Source: Circinella umbellata (taxonomy: Eukaryota; Mucoromycota; Mucoromycetes; Mucorales; Lichtheimiaceae). From it: 64,000 nucleotides of DNA. The stretch lies in NCBI GenBank assembly GCA_025093555.1, contig JAIWNF010000014.1, forward strand, positions 372,001 through 436,000, given 5' to 3'. Below the pieces are notes generated by a model that saw only the letters and a list, made by a program, of their open reading frames with translations, was not told where the DNA came from and searched no databases. Positions 46,048-58,641 of this stretch are shown one piece after another; position 1 is the first letter of the stretch; every line of letters starts with the position of its first letter. The translations under genes were made by a program, and so were the position numbers.

Positions 46048-48529
46048 TCATGCTCCGTCGGGTTTTACTGGCCGCATGATCAAACGGGTTGGCTCATCGT
46101 TTCCGCTAAAACCTGATGGCGATATCGAAGCATCAGGTTTTTCAGAGCTATGATGAGTTGATCGATCTTGCCAAGAAGAAGGTGTATTATTGGTAGAGAT
46201 AGGTGAATGAGGGTATGACCTACCGCTACTAGCACTACCATCGGCAGCTATATACATAAAATTCTCAGCATAAATAAAAACATATAGTATTTTTTAGATG
46301 GTGAGAAAAAAATGATGACACTTACGATAGGGTGTATTTGATACTGGTAGCATGGGCTGATGAACATTATTACTCGGATCAGAATTATAATACTGAGGAG
46401 GTGGAACATCTTCTTGAGGAGACGTCATGCTATTATTTGATACAAAGCCACTCTTCTCACTTTTTTGTTGATTTCTTTTCCTTCTAAGGAAAAAAAATAT
46501 GGCACCAGCAATAACAGCAACGCCTATAACACCACCAACAACGCCACCTGCGATAGCTCCAGTATTAGAACTACTATCACTCCTATTACCAACAGCTTCA
46601 TCCGATGAAGACTCGTCTGTGGGCTGCGTTTCCGGAGATACAGCGGAAACAGAAGAAATCCATGACCACTTATTTACATCAAGAACTAATAAAGTATTTT
46701 GAACGACATTCAAATTTACATCAAGGATTCTACCGAACATGAAAAACAAATTGTTTCCAACAAGGACAGCTGTATCCATAATGAATAAATAATAATAATT
46801 AGTCGCTAGTTCCAATTAAATAATCTAAATATCAATTACCAGAATGCCCAATCATGCCAAGTCCGTTAAATCCTGAAGAGTCAGGATCTGTGCCAATTTT
46901 CAGGCTGCTATTACTCCATGTCAACTGTTGATCAGTGACTTGAAGTGTATATAAATAATCAGGTCGATAGATTGTATTGTTTACTGTTATTTTTAATAGC
47001 ATCGATAATTGTAATAAGAAAGTATATGTTAGATATTGGAGCATACTTGTAATCCTATAACAATAATAGTTAAAAATTGTTCACTTACATGGATGTTGGC
47101 CACCAAAAATTAGAATATCTCCGGTAGGTACTGAATAAAAATAAACAGTTATGCAGTTATAAAGTAATTAACGACCTTTTTTCGTATTTGAAAATTCAAC
47201 GCATAGAGAAAAAAAACATACATAGTGTTGCCGAATGACGAATACGAGTCGTTGGTTCTGGTCCATTTGTGCTTTGTGTACGCCATTGACCAATATCTGT
47301 ATCATAGATAACAACAGAATTCATTGGTGCTTCTAAGAATTGAGAAACTGATAGTGGCATAATACCGCCTATATAATAAATGCTAGATCTAATGCGAACT
47401 GCTTTCTGATAGGCTCGTGTTGCATCCAAAGTTGCTACTGGGCTTTTGCTGCTCCATTTTGAGTTCTAAAGATATTCACAAAAAGCAAAACAATTAATAT
47501 ATGCTCATGTATATTTTTCAGGAAAATACGTATATATATGGTGCCATACTTTAATATCGAACAAATACATTTCCAAAGGATATTCTACTACTATACCGTC
47601 TGGTAATCCAGTATCTTGATCCCTGTTCGTCGAATCGTTAATTTATTAGTCATTGTTATAAAATCATAATAACTGAAGTTAGCTCTGTGAGTATGCTGTT
47701 GGTTATAATATTTACCGAAACCCTCCCCAAACATAGAGTGTATTATTATCTTGCCCAAGTGTCGCAGTATGGGTTTGACTATAAATACGTGTAGATATTT
47801 GTATCATATTATGTATTGATACAATTTTGTTTTCCTTAAAAGAAGTTCTCTGTATTATGCATAAAACAAAAATACATCCTACTTACACCATAACGCCATC
47901 TCTGGATGGAGTATCGGTTGACCATGATCCGACATCAGCATTGAAAATAGTTGTTTTATATCGAGCGAGCGTCTGGCCATTGTTACCTAATGTATTGTTA
48001 TTAGATTGCATATCTTAATTAGAACATTAAGTATTGGCTTATATCTCGGTACCTGCTCCTCTGCCTCCATCCATAAAAATAATGTCATGTTGTGGAACAA
48101 CTGCAAATGCTGGATAAATATTCGAACCGGCATCTGATGATACCCTTTCCCATGAGTTTTGTAATGCAGCAACGTTTGTATTTTGTGTTAAGTTAAGAGT
48201 AAGGAACACATCACCTAGAATAGCCGTTGGAGCATCTTCGCCATAACCTGCTTTTAATTCGGTCATTTGCCCTCCATAACAATAAATAGTTGCGGAGCTT
48301 GTCATAAATCCACATTCTTAAAAATATTTAAATATGTGTATGTTAGCTTGTTGCTTTTGGTGTAAAAGTCATTACTTTAGTACTGCAATAATATAAGAAA
48401 AATATCACGACAAAGACAATTCTAACCTGCTTCTCCGCGACGTTCTGGAGTTATTGCAATAACAAATGATTTCGAAAAAGCCAACAAAAGCAACGATAAA
48501 AATCGTGCTTTTGCCAAAAACATTAACAT
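46048..48529 (-). CDS. Kelch-like single-pass membrane protein (paralogue C)
   Basis: Ten exons (48529-48427, 48316-48053, 47986-47887, 47778-47716, 47622-47550, 47465-47222, 47130-47089, 46983-46840, 46769-46326, 46247-46048) give about 558 aa. Signal peptide ARFLSLLLLAFSKSFVIA; kelch-like words IYCYGGQ, IIFMDGG, LYVWGGFR, IYYIGG, ILIFGGQ and LFFMFGR. A membrane helix (GAIAGGVVGGVIGVAVIAGA), RRKRN stop-transfer, and a tail sharing VHQPML, SSWQDRS, SSEKPDAS and RPVKPDGA with paralogue A. Compared with A and B, one extra intron (48052-47987) splits exon 2. Its role is unknown; the architecture suggests an extracellular beta-propeller displayed on a membrane. Confidence 0.85.
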
Positions 48530-51351
48530 TGAATAGCAGAAAAGAATGATATTAAGAAAAGAAAAAGAAAGGCATTCAAAAAGAGTTCATGGGGATTATG
48601 GATTTTTTGCTGGCTTTTCATTGTATTACATTATCCTTTCCTTACAAAGTAACCTAAGCCTTTTTTTGTGCAACACTTGACAGTACTGATTAATTTTATT
48701 TATGAACTTACAACTTTATTTGTGTGTGCCACATGAAAGTGATTTTCTTGTTACTCTGCTAAGTTTGGGATTGGTGCATGTTGATAGATTTCGTGGTCTA
48801 ATGGCTTTATTTGGACAACCCAGGGTAACAAAAAAAAATGCATGCAGTAACGGGGTTATAAACATTCACCATCTGTGTAACACACTTTTAAATATATGCA
48901 TTTTCTCTTTCACTCTGAATATTTTACATGTAATGGTTTCTTTCTTTCTATACAATAACAAATCATATCCTAATGAGGGAATACTAAAAGCTGTTTATAA
49001 AATAAGTAAAAAGAAATAATACTGATTAATACCCGAGCGCGGTAATAATCAGCAACAGTTTTTTCCAGATTAAATACGTAGTTACTCAATTAAGCTAAGA
49101 ATTACCGATATTTTGCTTGACATGTGGGAGAATGGAGAACAACTATTTGTAAAATATCATAAAAAAAACCAGGCTTAGTGTAAATTAACAACTGGAAAAT
49201 AGAAATGAAAATTCAAGAGATAGAAGAACCTTGATGACGCACATATCCCGTTAACATTTAAGTAAACAATTAAAATTGATTTTGCGCAGTATTCATTTAT
49301 AGCAGTTCATAATCATAAGTTTTGTATTACGTAAGGAAATGTGCTTTGTTCGCTTCATTATAAGACATTCTTTTTTTTACTGGTCATATTGATTTGGAAA
49401 AAAGCCTTACCAAAGACTTTTATTCTTTGTGAAAATGAAAGTTAATTTAAATTTATCAGGAAGTATCAATTGCTTGTGTTTTCTCTTCGTTGGGTTTGTA
49501 TTTGTTACAATAAGATCCATAATCAACTTTTAGTAAATGAAAAAAATCGATACTCATAAAGAAGCTTCTTTCTATTCTGCATCATACAGAAGATAAGGTA
49601 AGCTACTGTAATTTTTGGTGCTGAATCAATAATTAATCGGATCTGGAACTAATTTATTTGAAGAATTAATTGATCATTGTAAGAAATGGATCCAGACAAT
49701 TTTCGCATGATTTGATGGAAAATCACGATGGTATTTTGAGTTAGCTTTATTATTAGAGTACCTTCATTTCATATTTCATATTTCGATTTCTCAGGCTCTT
49801 AGACGTTGTTTCCAGCTCAAATCTCTTCTTCCACCTGTATAAGACTGACAATGACAATACTTTACATAAAGTAGCGCTATTATCACCCCGATGACGTTTT
49901 ATGCATATGATGATTAATTGTCTGGCGAGTAGTGTGGCGGTAATGTCAAGTGATTATGTTTATTGATATTCTTTTTGTTTTTTGAAAATGAGTTTGGAAA
50001 ATTATACTTCTTTTTTTTTTGTCAAAAAAGGGTAAGCTAAGAAGTTACAAACTAGATCCCTGTAAAATGTAGAAATCATCTTCTCTGTGTTCAATTGTAA
50101 AAATAGATAACAATCAGAAATAAGAAAAAAAAAAGGTGGTGATTAGTAGTTCTATAAAACTCGCTTCAAATTTCTAATCCATAAGCTTCAAATGTGAATA
50201 AGCTTTTTTATTTGCTGAACAATAGCCCTATTATTTCAATATGTTCAATATGTTTATTAAGATATGCAAACATATTAAACTGGTAGTCGTATACGAAAAT
50301 AAAGATTACTGCTCTTTTAACTGAAAAATCCGCGTTGCGTGACGAAAGTTTCTTCCCGTAGTTAGAAAAGCTTGTCTTTAATTATAGCTGAAAAGCCTTT
50401 CCTTTCATAACTGAAAAAAGATTCGCTTTGAAAATGCAAATTTTGTCTTTATCACTGAAAGAATTTTTTTGTCACACTTTAAAAAGCAAATTACTGTATC
50501 GACTGGGTGTGAGATCGGCAACTGGTTTTTTATTTAGAACATTTACAGAATCAATACTTTAGGAAACTGTAGTGAGTGGTTGATTATGTTGATGTAAAGA
50601 TAGCTGCTAATGAGCTGTTAATAAAACTAACAAATTCTGATACAAATATAACCTCACCTGTATTGACATGTTCAAAGAAGTCACGAATTTTATGTCGATG
50701 ACGGCTCCATTGCTCGGATTAATGACGATGCTGGGTATTGCTATCATTAAAATATGCGCTTTCCGCCAAAAGCTCTACAAATTGAAGTTTATGTGTGTAA
50801 ATGTATCTAAGAAGATGATGGATTGGCAATAATTGCAGTCAATGGAAAATTAAAAACTACTTGACTACTAATGTTTGTTCAAAGAGACTTTGGTCGTAAC
50901 ATAGCTATTTATACATTGAAATAACAGATTAAAGATATATAATGTGGCCGATGATATAGGTCGATATTCAAAAAAAAATGTTAGATATATAGTGACGAAG
51001 TTTTGAATACGCTTTTGAGCAATGATACAAATGAAAGTAAAACGAATTCGTCATTTCATTGATAGTGCTTGGTGATCGTAAGATTTACAGTATGTAATTG
51101 CAGTGTTGAATATTGTTTAAAAGAATGAAATAGTCCCACCGCCTTCTTTTTGCGGACATCCACTTGTAGCCTTTAGTCAAAGGCTATTTAGACTACAACA
51201 AAAACAACTTGGCGGAAACTCGAAATAAAATTCTTATAATAGAGCAAAGAAAGTAACAACATACATTTTGTATGTATACTCTCAAATTGTATCTTGAATT
51301 GGACCACAGTATACAATACTCACAGTGCTATATGTAGAGAAAGAGAAAAGC
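48530..51351. other. Gene-poor intergenic upstream of paralogue C
   Basis: Contains the shared kelch-gene motif at 48651-48675 (TAACCTAAGCCTTTTTTTGT then GCAAC) and DNA at about 49060-49140 resembling the region upstream of paralogue A. At about 50640-50800 a minus-strand frame is protein-like (LQFVELLAESAYFND; SRHRHKIRDFFEHVNTGEVI) but interrupted by stops, so it is a probable relic. The frame at 48702-49019 (+) is not supported. Confidence 0.45.
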
Positions 51352-51354
51352 TAA

Positions 51355-51493
51355 GAGCAAATGTAGCGGTAGTGTTAAAAAAAACTGTACCTCTAAATTT
51401 TTTTTCGGGCTGTAACTTTATAGCCTAATGATCATGGTTTTAATTTTACAGCCCACCGCTGCCGTAAAGTTACAGCCCCCGCTGTACATGCTC
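51355..51493. mobile_element. 139-bp MITE with TAA target duplication
   Basis: The termini are inverted (GAGCAAATGTAGCGG against GAGCATGTACAGCGG read from the right) and flanked by TAA on both sides (51352-51354 and 51494-51496). A second internal inverted pair (GGGCTGTAACTTTA and TAAAGTTACAGCCC) strengthens the fold. A 3-bp TAA/TTA target fits PIF/Harbinger-derived MITEs. Confidence 0.7.
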
Positions 51494-51496
51494 TAA

Positions 51497-54400
51497 GGGA
51501 TGTGATTGAATAACTCTTCTCCTTGACTGAGTGCCATCTAGTTATAGCAAAAAATAGTTGTGCTGGCAGTGAAATTGATATTTTATTTATGGAGTAAGTA
51601 AAAGGCGTTATTTTTTCTCCGTTACAAGTCTTTTTTTTGTAAGCAATAGACAATTACGACTTTTTACTTTACAATAATCAAAATGTTAACTTTTTATACA
51701 ATAATATGTACATTAGACATTCTCGGTCTTTTCCTTCACAAGTTCTATTTCTACTGAGGAAAATTATCTAACGTCAATAATGAGACAAACATTTTATTTT
51801 TATTTTTATTTCTAAACTCAAGTAAAACTGTAAAAATCCCATTGTTAAAATTTAGTTATTTAGATTATTGAGAATTAGTAAAGAGAGAAACTATTGCAAT
51901 ATACTTGTGTTTAGGCAGTTTATCTTATTAAAAATCGAAATTTCAACTTTCGATAAGATAAACTGCCTGGACATGAGTAGATTGGAAGTCATTGACTTTT
52001 TTTCTAGTTTATTAGTCTTAAAAGTTCTATTGGAATATACATGTAAAAAAGGCATCACAGTTTGCTGTTTTACAATCATGACGAAAGTAATTACCACAGC
52101 TGTTAATCTATAATAACTTTCTAATTTGTATACATCTAATTTATAATATTTTATGCTACTTAATTCATTTGTAATTTTTTTATCCATCCTCCCCCCCTTT
52201 AAAATATATTCATGTAAAGAAAAAGTTAACTTTGTTTCCGCGTGCTCTTGTATATTAAACACCTTCCTTAAAACTTTAATACATTTCTAGAATGATATTG
52301 CTTCCGCCAAAAGTTATAAATAAATATTTCAGCAAGTTTCCTTAGTTAATTTATCTCCCAGCAAAAATAAAATAAAATAAAACGAAAACCAAGTGGTCTT
52401 TGGAAAAAAGTTCAGAGATTCAACAAGCGGCATCCATTCTGCCGCCCTTTTATATCTTCCTAATATGGATGGGTCTCAATCATCATTCTCCTTATCCTGA
52501 ACTAAAGATATAATACTTTGTTATGTCATCTTAGGCTCCTGGTAATAATAAACAAATAATTCAAACAATTAGTAATTTTTTCATGTTGCCATGCACCTTT
52601 GTTAATACCTTGCATGGTATTCGTAAGTTCAAATTATTTACTTTGTACCATAATAACAAATACTGTATTACGTATGGTACTTATACAATATCAATTTTTT
52701 TTTTATTTTGTAATACAAAAGTTAATATAATGCATATGAAATAACAAAAAACCGTTACAATAAAGAATAAACTGTTACACTTTTTTCCAAAAATTGTAGC
52801 CTTGTCCTTTATTTAAATTCAAATATGTATAAATTACTATTTTTACATAAAGTAGTCAATCATCCTTTTTTTATTTTACTTACTCTTACTCCTTCTTCTT
52901 CACACCTTCTACTGGAGCTTACAACATGTGGTTCCCATTGACAAAAGTGATAGAAAGTAACGTACTCAGAGAAAACTATTACGTACGTACCTACCATTTA
53001 AACTTCAAGGGGTACTGGATCAATAGCAAGTAGCAGATGATGTGATGTAACAAGCACATATTATTGAGACAGAAAAGCGCTTGGACTCTTTTTTTTTTTT
53101 CACTTCAATTTTTATCATAGAATGACAAACAACAAATAAGAATATTATTACCCACACGAGTTATAAAAACTGTCATCTAAAAGTAAATTAAAAGGTTGCA
53201 ATCGATGACGACTACATACATCATTACACAAAAATGAAATGATTCTGACAAGATAAAGTGTATACATGTGCCACATGCATCTCCCCTTACTGTTGTTACT
53301 TTTGAACCGATAAATTGGGTTTTTTCCCAAATATAGAAACCTCCATCATAAACAATGTTTTAGAAATGCTGATCATCAATAGTATAACATACAAATGGTT
53401 AACTTATATAAAGTATTACATACTGTATTATTGTTATTACTGGAATTAATTATATAGTAGTTTTTTTAGGGGTCATATTATCTGACAAAAAAATAAAGAA
53501 GTCTTTGACGTACATTGTTATGTTAATATATAGTTTATTAAAATTTAATTCTGTATTGTTATTATTTAAATTTTCATTGGTGCAAAAGTAAAAAGAAACG
53601 CTGTTGGTTTCACAACAGCACAGGTAAAAACAGAAGACCACAACAAAAAGGTTCTTAAGATACACGTGTGGTAAGACCAACGGAAAAAGTACAATATATA
53701 TTATGCACTTTGAGGTGCCTAGTTATGATTCAAAAATCACTTACATTAATATGTATGATACGAAGGGATAACATACCACAAAAGGGAATGATATTAAGGA
53801 GCTAAGGCCTTGCATTTTTTTTTGGCTTTCCGCCCGTACATGAGAGCCAATGGCGTACAGATCGATTTACATTCTGTTAAAAATAGTTTAATAGAATTTC
53901 AATGATGTCATTGTACATATCCAAATTTATGCTTGATGCATGTTGTTACTTTTTATTATTACTATTTGTCTGGGGAAATAACATACCAACCTAATCATTT
54001 TTTTTAGGTTCTAGAACTTGTACGACCTTCAAAGCCTCAATAAAGTGCCAAAGTGAATCGATTTGCGTTCCTAATCTCTCTTCCATGATTTTATTTAACT
54101 TCGGCTCGTATTACTTTTTTTGTCAACAACCAATATGCTTTAATGATTTTCCGTTAATTTCATTTTCATTTTGACTTTCATACTTCATGCTCATAGGATA
54201 CGTACCCCTTTATACTACTTCTCGTGTTAGTGAAACGGATAGAGTATGCTATACAGTATCAAAATTGACGAGTAATTTAAAGAGCGTTAATTTCTTTCGT
54301 TTATGTATTACTATGGTTAATCTCATATCGTGTTGTTGCCACAATATTGTTGTTATTAATGCAAATTCAGTATACTATAAGCGAGGGGGGGAATGAGGAG

Positions 54401-57136
54401 CTTTTTGGAGGGATGCTCTTTCATCAGCAATTGTATAGCATTTTTGAATAGAAATATGCCTCAGGCTTACGCAATATGATATAATCAATATCCGGCCAAG
54501 GTCTTCAATTTTGGCTAGTGCCCTGAAAAAAAAAGATGACAACAACATTATTGTTCTCCTTGCTTGGCTTGTATATTGTTTCTTACACTCTCTTCCTTTC
54601 TTCTTTTTTCCCTCCCTCACCCCCAATTTATATGGGCACCTAAATGTAAAGCGTTTATGTGTTTCTTTTAAGCGCGTGAATATCTACTACTTTCAAACAT
54701 AATATTTTTACATCTACAAATCAATCCCCCCCCCCCAATCTTGAAGAATAATAATAGATGACTTCCATTCCTGTACATTCCAGAAAGTTATTTCACATAT
54801 ATGCGCTACTGAGTCTCTCCCATCTTCTTCCTCCTTCATTCATACTCGTCTTTCAGATAATAATTAGTACGTGTCAGCCGCGGTAAAACAAAAACAAGGA
54901 GAAGCTTACATGCCTAGTAAATAAAAAATTATAGTGCTTTTTTTATTACTTGAAAAATGTTTTTTTTAATATGGATTTTATTTATTAGTATTTGTGTCGG
55001 TGATAAAAATTGCTATCTTATAATCACCTAGCATATGTGTTTCGTAAAACGACCATGTTTATGACCCGTAGTATGTAATAAGACGTGAGTGGTTTTTTTA
55101 AATAAAATTTTATTATTAACTTTAATAAAAATACGACGTGTTGATGTTCATTTGATGATCCTGAAAAGAAAAAAAAAGGGCTATTTCCCATTGATCAAAA
55201 GAAAAGTTAATATTGATCAGCCACTTACTCCTTTTTTTCAGTCATTTAGGCGTATCTAAAAAAAAAGCTTACTGTTTATAATATTGAATATTGATAAAGA
55301 AGAACAAGAAGTATTTTGACTGTAAAACTCATTTGTTTTCTTTTACTCTCATTCCCTTTTTATATACATATTGAGACTATCAAAATTTTCAATTCAGCTT
55401 ATATTATAGGACCTTTAGGTTTAATATTATTCTTGAATTATTGACTATCAGCTCGCTCCGGAGTTTTTTTATGAGGAAGACAAGAGCAACTTTTTTACAA
55501 TGTCTAGACTCTAACATATATTGTTTTTGTTTTTTTTATGCCGTTTATTGATGCTTTAGTTTAAAGCTGACTTTCTGCCCACTTATCGGAAGCAAGGGCG
55601 GGACAAGAAGATAGAAAGAAGGAGTAGTGCACGGGCTGAGGGAAAGTAATTATATGTGCTATTAATATAATTATTTGTACGAAAAGACATAAAAAAAGGT
55701 CGGAATGGTTTCAAGTAGTAGCCAAAAAAAAAAAGAAATATATATTAACTTTTTTTTTCTTGACATTGACGGCTAAATAAAGAGGCGGATTGAGTAAAGC
55801 GATGATCAATAAAATAACTTACGGCCTACACTTATATGAAAGAAAGAAATTAGAAGAGTTTTTAATTGGGGGATGGGGTGGGGTGATGTGTAACAAAATG
55901 CACATTTAGAGTAAAAAAATAACTTTTACGCTGCAAATCGCCAATTATGCAGCCAAAGAAAAAAAGAGGGAAACGTGGCGAATGGACGAGTCTCTGTGTA
56001 ACAACAATTGCGTAGAATCTTCGGCCTGGAAGGGTAATAAGGGACAGCCTGTGTTCCCATATAAAAAATATTTTGGGGGTGTATACAAAAAAAAGAGGGT
56101 GAAAAGGGTGGTGAGCAATATTACAGGTTAGTGATGGCTTGTAAATATAGTTAGATTTCACAATAAAGGAGTGAGAGGAGGGAAAGAGTGAAAAGGTAAA
56201 GAACTAAAGGAAACCAATTATTCAAATACCGAGATCAGCACTACTTTATTCCAAATTGGATCAAGTTCATTGTTTTACATTTCTTCTCTATACTGAAAGA
56301 ACTGTGAGAAAGGGTCATTAAATTATACGTAATACCCAATTTATTCAAAACATATTATTATCATTTATTTCGCGTGGGTCGCTCGTGATGATGATGATGC
56401 TTATTTTTGAAAGCTGTTTTATTTTTTAAGAACTGGGCGAAAAATTCCCACAGATAAAAGTAACAAGGATTTATGATCTCGTTTAGTGAGGAAAGTCAAG
56501 TTATTTATTATGTTTGTAACACTTAACCAAAACATCCATTGATCATTATTAATTCTGCTCCGAAGTGATACCCGGTAAGTTCACAAATATCTGCATGGCT
56601 CTGCACGACCATGGTGTCGATATCTTATTTTCGACGTGACAACTGAATTTAGCAACCAATCTGTCAGCAGCTCAAGGGAAAAAAAAATGGAGATCCGCTT
56701 AATATAGTTTGCCTTGCGTTTTGACGATTTTCTCAGGAGCAAAAAATAAAACATTTTCGGAATTTAATTCAACTGGATCACGTAATCTTGAACAATTCAG
56801 CAGATAGTCAAAAATGCTCAAAGCTAGGAGGAAGCATACGAATGATATATGGGCAATAAATTTTTGGAGGGGGTGAAAAGAATATATATTTTTGGAGGAA
56901 AAGGGGCTCAAAAATTGTGTAAAATGCTGGATTTTATTTTACTTTTTACTTTGTCGGATCAGACTGCCGGTGGAAAACAAGTTACAAAAAAGGTACAGAT
57001 TGTGTAGTGTAACGTTTAGCCTTTAATACCATAATTGCGTGGTAACGATACAGCCTTATGTGTGTGTATATCCCAAGTAGGGAAACTGTAGAACGTGATA
57101 CGCGAATTACGTCTGTGTGCGAAAATTGACAATTGA
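51497..57136. other. Long gene-poor region
   Basis: About 5.6 kb of AT-rich DNA without a supportable gene. Contains the hairpin at 51914-51967 and small hairpins near 52590 and 52645. Minus-strand frames at 54375-54626 and 55862-56161 are chance frames over purine-rich DNA. The last kilobase is the upstream region of the Zn(II)2Cys6 gene. Confidence 0.5.
51914..51967. repeat. Long imperfect hairpin
   Basis: A perfect 15-bp stem (GGCAGTTTATCTTAT with its reverse complement) is followed inward by a second paired block (ATCGAAA/TTTCGAT). Total about 54 nt. It could be a fold-back element or a structured RNA. Confidence 0.75.
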
Positions 57137-57144
57137 TATAAAAG
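57137..57144 (+). promoter_or_regulatory. TATA-like box of the Zn(II)2Cys6 gene
   Basis: TATAAAAG lies about 160 bp upstream of the start codon at 57300, followed by a CT-rich leader. Position is plausible for a core promoter. Confidence 0.5.
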
Positions 57145-57299
57145 AAATGATTCCCAAGCGTCAAACCTGAAGAAAATCATTACTTTCTTTTACTCCATCT
57201 TTACTTTCAACTTCTTTTGTCTATTGTACGTACGCAACATTCCCTACATTATTTACATTCATACTCTATCTTCACACAAACAAATCATTTTATTTAATC

Positions 57300-58641
57300 A
57301 TGGAGTTTAATAATATTGATACTACTTACGACAACGTGACGTTCGGTGCTCCAATGCTTCATCATCAACAACAGCAATCTGAACCTTTTATTGACCAGAT
57401 GTCTTCATCAACCACTTCGTTTGTGCACACTACCAATGCCAATACTCATCACAACCCTTCCCATTATTACGCACCGCAATCGCTCAGTTTCTTTGACGAA
57501 CAACTTACTATGCCTCCTACCATGGCTCCCGAGGCCGCTCCTTGCAATAGCAATGAAAATAACAAAAAGAAGCCCAAGAGAAAACAAGTTAAAAATGCCT
57601 GTGGTAAATATTTAATGAAATTTCGTTTTATCAACTTATTCTTATAAACAATTGCTTTGTTGTTTCACAAAAGAAACTCCCTTACTTGATTTTTTCTCTT
57701 ATTCTGACAAAATCTCCGCGAATTATTATACATAGTTAATTGTCAAAAAGCATGCAAGAAGTGTGATGATGGTAGAGCTTGTCAACGTTGTATCAAACTT
57801 GGTCTTACTGCAACTTGTGTTGACTCTCCTCGCAAGGAGCGAAGAAAAGGAATCAAGCGTGGACCATACAAGAAGCGTCAACCTCGTGCTGAACAACTAC
57901 AACAACAAAAACAAGTATCACAACAAGCATCTCAATGTGAGTTTAATATATTTTTAACTGATTAATATTCTATTAATTGTATTTATTAAATTATATTTTT
58001 ATATAATTATGTAACTAAAACCTCGGGTTTCTATTTTAATAGTATTGCTTCATACAGAATGGTTTGACAACAACGACAGAAGCAACATAGAATATCATGG
58101 ATCATCATCTTCTTCATCCAGTCCTGTTCCTTCACTTTCATCATCATGGAATCAACAACAACAATTTGTTGCTATGGAACAACATCTTCCATTTGGCGCT
58201 GGTAACTTTTTAGAACAGTCTTGTTACCCAGCTACTAATGATAGAAATTCATTTATTCCAACCCATATCAACAACATTCAATACGCGAGTTCATCTTCTT
58301 CAGAGGATGGACTTGGTCAATCTCCATCTGTTTCGTCATCTATTACACATTCTCCTTGCTCTCCCGCCACCCCATTACCACCACCAGCAAGTACTCCTTT
58401 TCCTGTCGTCCTATCACAACAATATTATTCGCAGCAAGTTGCTTTCCTTCAAAAGCAACAACAACGTACCATAGAGCAACAAAAAATGATTGAGCAACAA
58501 GTTGCCTTATCTATGCAGGGACAAGACGAAAAGCAACAAGCACAACAATATTATCAACAGCAACAGTTTTTCCAAGGAATCCAATATAATATGGGACTCC
58601 CAACTGCCACAATAACTGATTCTTGGCAATTCTTCATATAA
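57300..58641 (+). CDS. Zn(II)2Cys6 fungal transcription factor
   Basis: Three exons (57300-57603, 57736-57936, 58043-58641) give 367 aa. The binuclear zinc cluster spans the first intron: C101-x2-C104-x6-C111-x5-C117-x2-C120-x8-C129, with an extra Cys at 108 (NCQKACKKCDDGRACQRC). It is followed by the basic linker RKERRKGIKRGPYKKRQPRA. The remainder is Ser-, Gln- and Pro-rich low complexity with several Gln runs, probably an activation region; no fungal-specific middle homology domain is seen. DNA-binding regulators of this type are common in fungi; targets are unknown. Intron phases match at both junctions. Confidence 0.92.

Noticed and set aside
48702..49019. 105-codon plus-strand frame upstream of paralogue C
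   Set aside because: It lies in duplicated 5' flank; the corresponding flank of paralogue A has no matching frame.
55862..56161. 99-codon minus-strand frame
   Set aside because: It translates a GA-rich stretch; no family, no start context, and no neighbouring exons.
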